Program-made: the position numbers and the translations under genes
The notes under the pieces: generated by a model
What the model was told of the DNA's origin: nothing
Seen by the model: only the letters and a program-made list of their open reading frames with translations
Databases searched by the model: none
Source of the DNA: Bacillota bacterium
GTDB taxonomy: Bacteria > Sysuimicrobiota > Sysuimicrobiia > Sysuimicrobiales > Segetimicrobiaceae
Assembly (NCBI GenBank): GCA_021324295.1
Contig: JAJPJJ010000116.1
Coordinates: forward strand, 1 to 37,606
Length of the DNA: 37,606 nt
Direction of reading: 5' to 3'
Part shown: positions 32,281 through 37,606 of the stretch, one piece after another
How positions within the stretch are numbered: position 1 is the stretch's first letter
How the letters are laid out: each line of letters begins with the position of its first letter

Positions 32281-34014
32281 GTGCGAATGCGCGCCGCCGC
32301 CCTGATCTGCCTGCTCGGCGCAGTCCTCCTGCTGACGCCGCAGCTCGGTGCCGCCCCGCCGCACCCCAGCCTGCCCGGTCTCCCAGACCCCAAGGTGATG
32401 GTCGGCGAGATCGGTCAGTACGGGGGGACGTTCCTCGACTCCCAGGTGAGCGATCCCCGGACGTTCAACCCGGTCCTGGCGCAGGAGACGACCTCGACCG
32501 GGCCGCTCGGCTACCTCTTCGAGGGCCTCGTCGAAGACAACGGGCAGACGACCGAGACCGAGCCGGCCCTCGCCGAGTCGTGGACCACGAGCAAGGACGG
32601 CCGGACGTGGACGTTCGTGCTGCGGCAGGGGCTCCGGTGGAACGACGGCCAGCCCGTGACCGCGGACGATGTCCTGTTCACCTTCCAGGTGGTTTACGAT
32701 CCGCGCATCCCCAACAGCGAGAGCGACGTGCTGCGGGTCGCGGGCAAGCCGATCCAGGTCGCGAAGGTCGACGCCCGGACGGTCAGGTTCACGACCGCGG
32801 AGCCCTTCGGCCCGTTCCTGCGGGTCATCGGGGTGCCGATCATCCCGCGCCACAAGCTGGAGGCGGCGTACAACGCCGGCCGGTTCAATCAGACCTGGGG
32901 CCTCAACACGCCTCCGCGGGAGCTCGTCGGCACCGGCCCGTACGCGATGACCGAGTACAAGAACGCTCAGCGGATGGTGTTCGTGCGCAACCCGCACTAC
33001 TGGAAGGTGGATACGGCGGGGCACCGGCTGCCGTACATCGACCGGGTCGTGCTCACGATCGTGCCGGACCAGGATGCCCACCGCCTCCTGTTCCAGGCCG
33101 GTCAGACCGATAGCTACGGGGTCCGGCCGCGCGAGTACGCGGAGTTCAAGCGCGGCGAGAAGGCCGGCAACTACACCGTTTACGACGGCGGCCCCTCGTT
33201 CGGCTCGCAGTTCCTCGTGTTCAACCAGAACCCGCACAGCGGGCTTCCCGCCTACAAGCTCAAGTGGTTCCAGACGCAGAAGTTCCGGCAGGCCGTCGCC
33301 TACGCGGTGGACCGGCAGGCGATCATCAACCAGGTGTTCGCCGGGCACGCGATCCCGGAATACGGCCCGGAGAGCCCGGCCGACAAGTTCTTCTACAACC
33401 CGCGCGTGATGCAGTACCCGTACGATCTGGACAAGGCCGCCCGGGTGCTCGCGGAGGCCGGGTTCAAGAAGGGCGCGGATGGGGTCCTGCGCGACGCGGA
33501 CGGTCACCCCGTGCAGTTCGTGATCAGCACCAACTCGGACAACAAGGACCGGGTCGCGATCGCCAACATCATCCGGCAGGATCTGACGAAGCTCGGCATG
33601 CAGGTGACGCTCGCCCCGGAGTCGTTCAACACGCTGGTGAACAAGCTCGTGGAGTCGTTCCGGTGGGAGGCGATGGTCCTGGGCCTCACCGGCGGCGTCG
33701 ATCCGCACAACGGCCAGAACGTGTGGAAGTCCTCGGGCAGCCTCCACATGTGGTACCCGAAGCAGCCCAAGCCGGCGACCCCGTGGGAGGCGCAGATCGA
33801 CCGCTACTTCAACCTGGCGGCTACGACCGTGGACCAGAACCGGCGCAGGGCATACTACAACCAGTACCAGGAGATCGTGGCCGAGCAGGTGCCGCTCATC
33901 TACACCGCCATCCCCAACGCGTATGTGGCGGTGCGGAACAAGTTCGGCAACATCAAGTTCACCGCGTTCGGCGGCGCGTTCTGGAACTTCCCGGTGGTGT
34001 TCATCAAGCGATAG
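32281..34014 (+). CDS. ABC transporter substrate-binding protein, family 5 (peptide/nickel type)
   Basis: This 577-residue extracytoplasmic protein captures peptides or other solutes for the permeases that follow. The signal peptide is about residues 1-24 (AAALICLLGAVLLLTPQLGA); no lipobox cysteine is seen, so the protein is probably periplasmic or anchored by its N-terminus. Family blocks include LRQGLRWNDGQPVTADDVLF, FVRNPHYWK, RQAVAYAVDRQAI and VLAEAGF. GTG 32281 has AAGGAG about 9 bases upstream; ATG 32287 is an alternative. The ligand cannot be inferred. Confidence 0.93.
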   Translation: MRMRAAALICLLGAVLLLTPQLGAAPPHPSLPGLPDPKVMVGEIGQYGGTFLDSQVSDPRTFNPVLAQETTSTGPLGYLFEGLVEDNGQTTETEPALAESWTTSKDGRTWTFVLRQGLRWNDGQPVTADDVLFTFQVVYDPRIPNSESDVLRVAGKPIQVAKVDARTVRFTTAEPFGPFLRVIGVPIIPRHKLEAAYNAGRFNQTWGLNTPPRELVGTGPYAMTEYKNAQRMVFVRNPHYWKVDTAGHRLPYIDRVVLTIVPDQDAHRLLFQAGQTDSYGVRPREYAEFKRGEKAGNYTVYDGGPSFGSQFLVFNQNPHSGLPAYKLKWFQTQKFRQAVAYAVDRQAIINQVFAGHAIPEYGPESPADKFFYNPRVMQYPYDLDKAARVLAEAGFKKGADGVLRDADGHPVQFVISTNSDNKDRVAIANIIRQDLTKLGMQVTLAPESFNTLVNKLVESFRWEAMVLGLTGGVDPHNGQNVWKSSGSLHMWYPKQPKPATPWEAQIDRYFNLAATTVDQNRRRAYYNQYQEIVAEQVPLIYTAIPNAYVAVRNKFGNIKFTAFGGAFWNFPVVFIKR

Positions 34015-34078
34015 GCACGCTCCCGCTCCGACGGCGGCGTGGCCGCGGTCGCCCCTGTGTGGTATTGTTGTCCCGGCG

Positions 34079-35053
34079 ATGCTCCGCTACATCATCCGTC
34101 GCGTGATCTTGCTGGGTCCCCTCCTCATCGGCATCACGCTGGTGAGCTGGGCGGCGATCCAGCTTGCGCCCGGATCGGGCAACTACTTCCAGTCCCTGGT
34201 CCTCCAGTACCCCCAGATCAGCCCCTCGACGATCTCCGCCCTGCGGGCGCAGTTCGGGATGGATCAGCCACCGTGGATCCAGTACCTGCGGTGGCTGTGG
34301 AGCATCGTGCACCTCAACTTCGGGCTTTCGTTCGCGTACAACGTCCCCGTCACGTGGCTGATCGGCAGCCGGGCGGCCAACACGCTGCTGCTCTCGGTGA
34401 CCTCGATGGTGGTGGCGTGGTCCGTCGCGCTGCCGCTCGGCATCTACTCCGCGGTGCACCAGTACTCGGTGACGGACGGGTTGCTGAACACGGCCGCGTT
34501 CGTCGCCATCTCGATCCCGAGCTTCTTCAGCGCCCTCCTCCTGCTCTACGGCGCGTACTGGACCCGCCTGTTGCCGCTCCAGGGCCTCACGAGCGTCGAC
34601 TTCGACTTCCTCCCATGGTGGGGGAAGATACTCGACATCGCCCGCCACCTCGTGCTTCCGACGATCGCCCTCGGCCTCTTCTCGGTGGGCGGCCTGATGC
34701 GGTACATGCGCAACTACCTGCTGGAGGTCCTGCGGGCCGACTTCGTGAAGACCGCACGGGCGAAGGGGCTGGCGGAGCGCGTGGTCATCTACCGGCACGC
34801 GGTCCGCAACGCGATCAATCCCCTCGTCACGCTGTTCGGGTTCGAGCTGGGTGGGCTCCTCAGCGGGGCCGCGTTCGTGGAGAACGTCCTGGGATACCCG
34901 GGCCTGGGCCGGCTGATCCTGGAGGCGCTGCTGAAGAAGGACGTCTTCGTGGTGATGGGCACCCTGCTGATCGGCAGCGTCCTGCTCGTGCTGGGGAACC
35001 TGGTGGCCGATATCCTGCTCGCCTATGTGGACCCGCGGATCAGATACGACTGA
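34079..35053 (+). CDS. ABC transporter permease, DppB/OppB type
   Basis: This 324-residue inner-membrane permease has about six TM segments. The N-terminus MLRYIIRRVILLGPLLIGIT is typical of DppB, and the EAA loop that binds the ATPase is DFVKTARAKGLAERVVIYRH. FVENVLGYPGLGRLILEA is another signature. It lies 64 bases after the binding-protein gene; no clear ribosome site precedes ATG 34079. It pairs with the next permease. Confidence 0.93.
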   Translation: MLRYIIRRVILLGPLLIGITLVSWAAIQLAPGSGNYFQSLVLQYPQISPSTISALRAQFGMDQPPWIQYLRWLWSIVHLNFGLSFAYNVPVTWLIGSRAANTLLLSVTSMVVAWSVALPLGIYSAVHQYSVTDGLLNTAAFVAISIPSFFSALLLLYGAYWTRLLPLQGLTSVDFDFLPWWGKILDIARHLVLPTIALGLFSVGGLMRYMRNYLLEVLRADFVKTARAKGLAERVVIYRHAVRNAINPLVTLFGFELGGLLSGAAFVENVLGYPGLGRLILEALLKKDVFVVMGTLLIGSVLLVLGNLVADILLAYVDPRIRYD

Positions 35054-35068
35054 GGGCGGCCGCGGCTG

Positions 35069-36199
35069 ATGGCGCGCGACCTGGTGGCGGACCGACTCGC
35101 CGTCGAGCGGCGGCGGGAGGCGGCGCGCGCCCGGACCCCGCTCCAGCTCGCCTGGCGCCAGCTCACGCGCTACAAGCTGGCGCTCGCGGGGGGCGCGGTC
35201 CTCGTCGTGCTCTACGTCACGATGCTGATCGCGGAGTTCCTCGCACCCTACCCGCTGGACTTCTCCGACCGGAGCCTCTACTACGCGCCGCCGGTGGGCG
35301 TGCACTTCGTGGACGCGCAGGGCCGGTGGCACCTCCGGCCGTTCGTCTACGCCTATCGGGCCGTGGACCCGTCGCTGCCCGCGTACGCGGCCGATACCTC
35401 CCGCGCGTATGACATCCACTTCCTCGTGCACGGAGCCCCGTACCGGTTGCTCTGGCTCATCCCGACGGACCTCCACCTGCTCGGCGTGACCCCTCCCGCG
35501 CGGCTGTTCCTCCTGGGCAGCGACCAGTTCGGCCGCGACCTGCTCTCGCGGATGCTCTACGGGAGCAGGGTGTCCCTGATGATCGGCGTGCTCGTCGTCC
35601 TCGTCACGTTCCCGATCGGGATGCTCCTGGGGGGCATCGCCGGCTACTACGGGGGCGTGATCGACAACCTCACCATGCGGGCGGTCGAGGTGCTGGCCGC
35701 CTTTCCGAGCTTCTACCTGTTCCTGACGCTCGCGTCGGTGCTGCCGCCCACCCTCAGCGGCGGCGCCCGGCTGTTCATGCTGTCCGCGGTGTTCAGCCTG
35801 GTGGGGTGGGGCGGGCTCGCCCGGGTCATTCGCGGGCTGGTCCTCAGCATCCGGGAGATGGAGTTCGTGCTCGCCGCGCGGGCCGCCGGTCTCCGGGACC
35901 TCAAGGTGATCCTCCGGCACGTCCTGCCGAGCACCTCCTCCTACGTCATCGTCGCCGCGACGCTGACGATCCCCGGGGCGATTTTGGGCGAGAGCGGGCT
36001 CTCGTTTCTCGGGCTCGGGATCCAGGAGCCCAGCACGAGCTGGGGCCTGCTGCTGGCCCAGGCGCAGAGCGTCGACGTGCTCACCCAGTTCCCCTGGCTG
36101 CTGTACCCGGGCCTCGCGATCGTCGTGGCGATCCTGGCCTTCAACTTCCTGGGGGACGGCGTGCGGGACGCGCTCGATCCCCGCCAGCGGTCGGTCTAG
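35069..36199 (+). CDS. ABC transporter permease, DppC/OppC type
   Basis: This 376-residue permease is longer than most DppC proteins (about 300) because of an extra periplasmic segment of roughly 80 residues between TM1 and TM2 (from SLYYAPPVGVHFVDAQG to LWLIPTDLHLLG). LLGSDQFGRDLLSRMLYGSR and the EAA loop EFVLAARAAGLRDLKVILRH are typical, as is GLSFLGLGIQEPSTSWG. ATG 35069 has a weak GAGGG upstream. It forms the translocation pore with the DppB-like protein. Confidence 0.93.
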   Translation: MARDLVADRLAVERRREAARARTPLQLAWRQLTRYKLALAGGAVLVVLYVTMLIAEFLAPYPLDFSDRSLYYAPPVGVHFVDAQGRWHLRPFVYAYRAVDPSLPAYAADTSRAYDIHFLVHGAPYRLLWLIPTDLHLLGVTPPARLFLLGSDQFGRDLLSRMLYGSRVSLMIGVLVVLVTFPIGMLLGGIAGYYGGVIDNLTMRAVEVLAAFPSFYLFLTLASVLPPTLSGGARLFMLSAVFSLVGWGGLARVIRGLVLSIREMEFVLAARAAGLRDLKVILRHVLPSTSSYVIVAATLTIPGAILGESGLSFLGLGIQEPSTSWGLLLAQAQSVDVLTQFPWLLYPGLAIVVAILAFNFLGDGVRDALDPRQRSV

Positions 36200-36201
36200 C
36201 G

Positions 36202-36726
36202 ATGGCCGACACGCGCTCCTCGCCCCGTCCGCCCGCCGGCCAGAGGCCCCGGCCCGCCCGCCGCCCGCGCTGGGCGACGTGGGCGCTCGTCGCCGGCGGG
36301 CTCGCGCTCCTGCTCGGGGGTGCGGTCCTGCTCTGGGTCCGGATCGCCGAGGTCCAGCAGGGCGCGATCGTGGCGCCGGTGCCGCAGGGCGTGACCCGAG
36401 ACCCGGCCACGCGGGCCCGGGGCGCGGTGCTGAGCATCTCCGGCCAGGACAGCCGCCCCGTCGCCACCTACGATCCCCCTTCCGGGACCGTGACGGTCCG
36501 CTTCCAGTCGCGGTACTACGATCCCCATCACACGGCCGCGCTGAACCGCCAGTACCTGGCGACGGAGGGGCGCCTCGTCGTCCAGCTCATCCTCTACAAC
36601 GACCCGGAGGTCAGCCGGGCCGTCGCCGAGCTGTACCGCGGCCGTCAGCGGCTCGCCACCGTCTCCGGCGCGCCGGGAGATTCCTACTCCGCCTACACCG
36701 TCGAGTACGCGCCGGGCGTTCCGTAG
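36202..36726 (+). CDS. Unrecognised membrane-anchored protein in the ABC operon
   Basis: This 174-residue protein has a basic N-terminus, one membrane segment at about residues 27-46 (WALVAGGLALLLGGAVLLWV), and a beta-rich outer domain (GTVTVRFQSRYYDP, RLVVQLILYNDPE, DSYSAYTVEYAPG). I know no family for it. It starts 2 bases after the DppC stop, so it belongs to the operon and may be an accessory of the importer. A Tat or Sec signal is not evident; the topology is inferred as N-in. Confidence 0.65.
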   Translation: MADTRSSPRPPAGQRPRPARRPRWATWALVAGGLALLLGGAVLLWVRIAEVQQGAIVAPVPQGVTRDPATRARGAVLSISGQDSRPVATYDPPSGTVTVRFQSRYYDPHHTAALNRQYLATEGRLVVQLILYNDPEVSRAVAELYRGRQRLATVSGAPGDSYSAYTVEYAPGVP

Positions 36727-37031
36727 GGGGGTTGCGGCGAGACGAACCGGCCCGCGGCCCCTCGTCGAAGGTGCGCGGCGCTGCACCGGCGCCGTGCCCC
36801 GGCCATGGATCCGGCGCGGGCCGCGACGCGGCCTCGGGTCCGGTCGAGTGTTGCTTACCCGGCCCGGGGGCGCTCAACTCGCCGCCGCGGCGCCGCGGGC
36901 GGGCCTCGCGTCCGCGCCCGCCCGGGAGGCCGAGGCGGGCCCGCGAGCCTGCGGGAGAGGATTTAGGAACACCTTGTGGAATCGCTCCGTGATGACTTGA
37001 TGGTATGATACGCGTGTAAGGGCCCGGGGGG
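36727..37031. other. Gap inside the ABC importer locus
   Basis: I see no gene in these 305 bases. GC-rich hairpins are possible at 36819-36833 (6-base arms, 3-base loop) and 36897-36923 (arms gggcgggc and gcccgccc). The last 60 bases are AT-richer and hold the extended -10 promoter noted separately. The gap separates the ATPase gene from the permease genes. Confidence 0.5.
37001..37009 (+). promoter_or_regulatory. Extended -10 promoter candidate ahead of the ATPase gene
   Basis: TGGTATGAT combines a TGn extension (37001-37003) with TATGAT (37004-37009). No good -35 is found at 17 bases, which is acceptable for extended -10 promoters. Transcription would start near 37016, about 16 bases before the ATG. 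Confidence 0.5.

Positions 37032-37606
<575 letters not shown>

Noticed and set aside
29964-32393. 809-codon - strand frame opposite pcrA
   Set aside because: Antisense artefact of GC-rich coding sequence; the helicase motifs on the + strand leave no doubt.

Overview
This window is high-GC bacterial DNA with no rRNA, tRNA or CRISPR array that I can see. An inner-membrane RND pump, a LolA-like exported protein and heptose-type sugar genes suggest a cell with an outer membrane. A GuaB3-type protein, a YkoP-like protein and a UgtP-like glycosyltransferase are more typical of Terrabacteria. I read it as an uncultured high-GC lineage (for example Sysuimicrobiota/CSP1-3 or a Rokubacteria-like group). 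That placement is inference; the window holds no taxonomic marker I would trust alone.

Region 1 (about 222-14611, + strand) is a surface-sugar locus. In order it encodes a TalC-type transaldolase, a thiamine-diphosphate E1 alpha/beta pair without E2 or E3, a GT2 glycosyltransferase, two extended-SDR epimerases, a cytidylyltransferase-PfkB kinase fusion (HldE-like, domain order reversed), a Gfo/Idh oxidoreductase, a UDP-sugar-dehydrogenase homologue that lacks the catalytic cysteine, a GmhA-like SIS isomerase, a third epimerase, a methyltransferase, two paralogous membrane proteins with C-terminal winged-helix-like domains, and a YkoP-like protein. Several genes overlap by 4 bases (ATGA or GTGA), so most of this is probably one transcription unit. 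The GmhA-like plus kinase/nucleotidylyltransferase pair points to an activated heptose or related sugar.

Region 2 (14921-24841, mostly - strand) carries envelope genes: two GT39/ArnT-like membrane glycosyltransferases, a UgtP/MGDG-synthase-like transferase, an orphan RND pump, a YihY/BrkB-family protein and, on the + strand, a LolA-like exported protein.

Region 3 (25041-32129) is nucleotide metabolism and repair: pyrF (-), then hpt, a CBS-less guaB3-type gene, guaA and a pcrA/uvrD helicase (+). A frameshifted transposase remnant lies directly upstream of pyrF. A near-consensus promoter with an abutting inverted repeat drives hpt. A long interrupted stem-loop fills the hpt-guaB3 gap.

Region 4 (32281-37606, + strand) is a peptide/nickel-type ABC importer: binding protein, two permeases, an unrecognised membrane-anchored protein, and the start of the ATPase, which is cut by the window edge.

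The most unusual DNA-level feature is a set of short duplications. There are 78-bp and 72-bp tandem arrays between sugar genes, a diverged 78-bp-type copy that forms the RND C-terminus, a 71-bp copy of the pyrF start 1.9 kb away, and a 38-bp duplication (74-bp offset) at the yihY 3' end.
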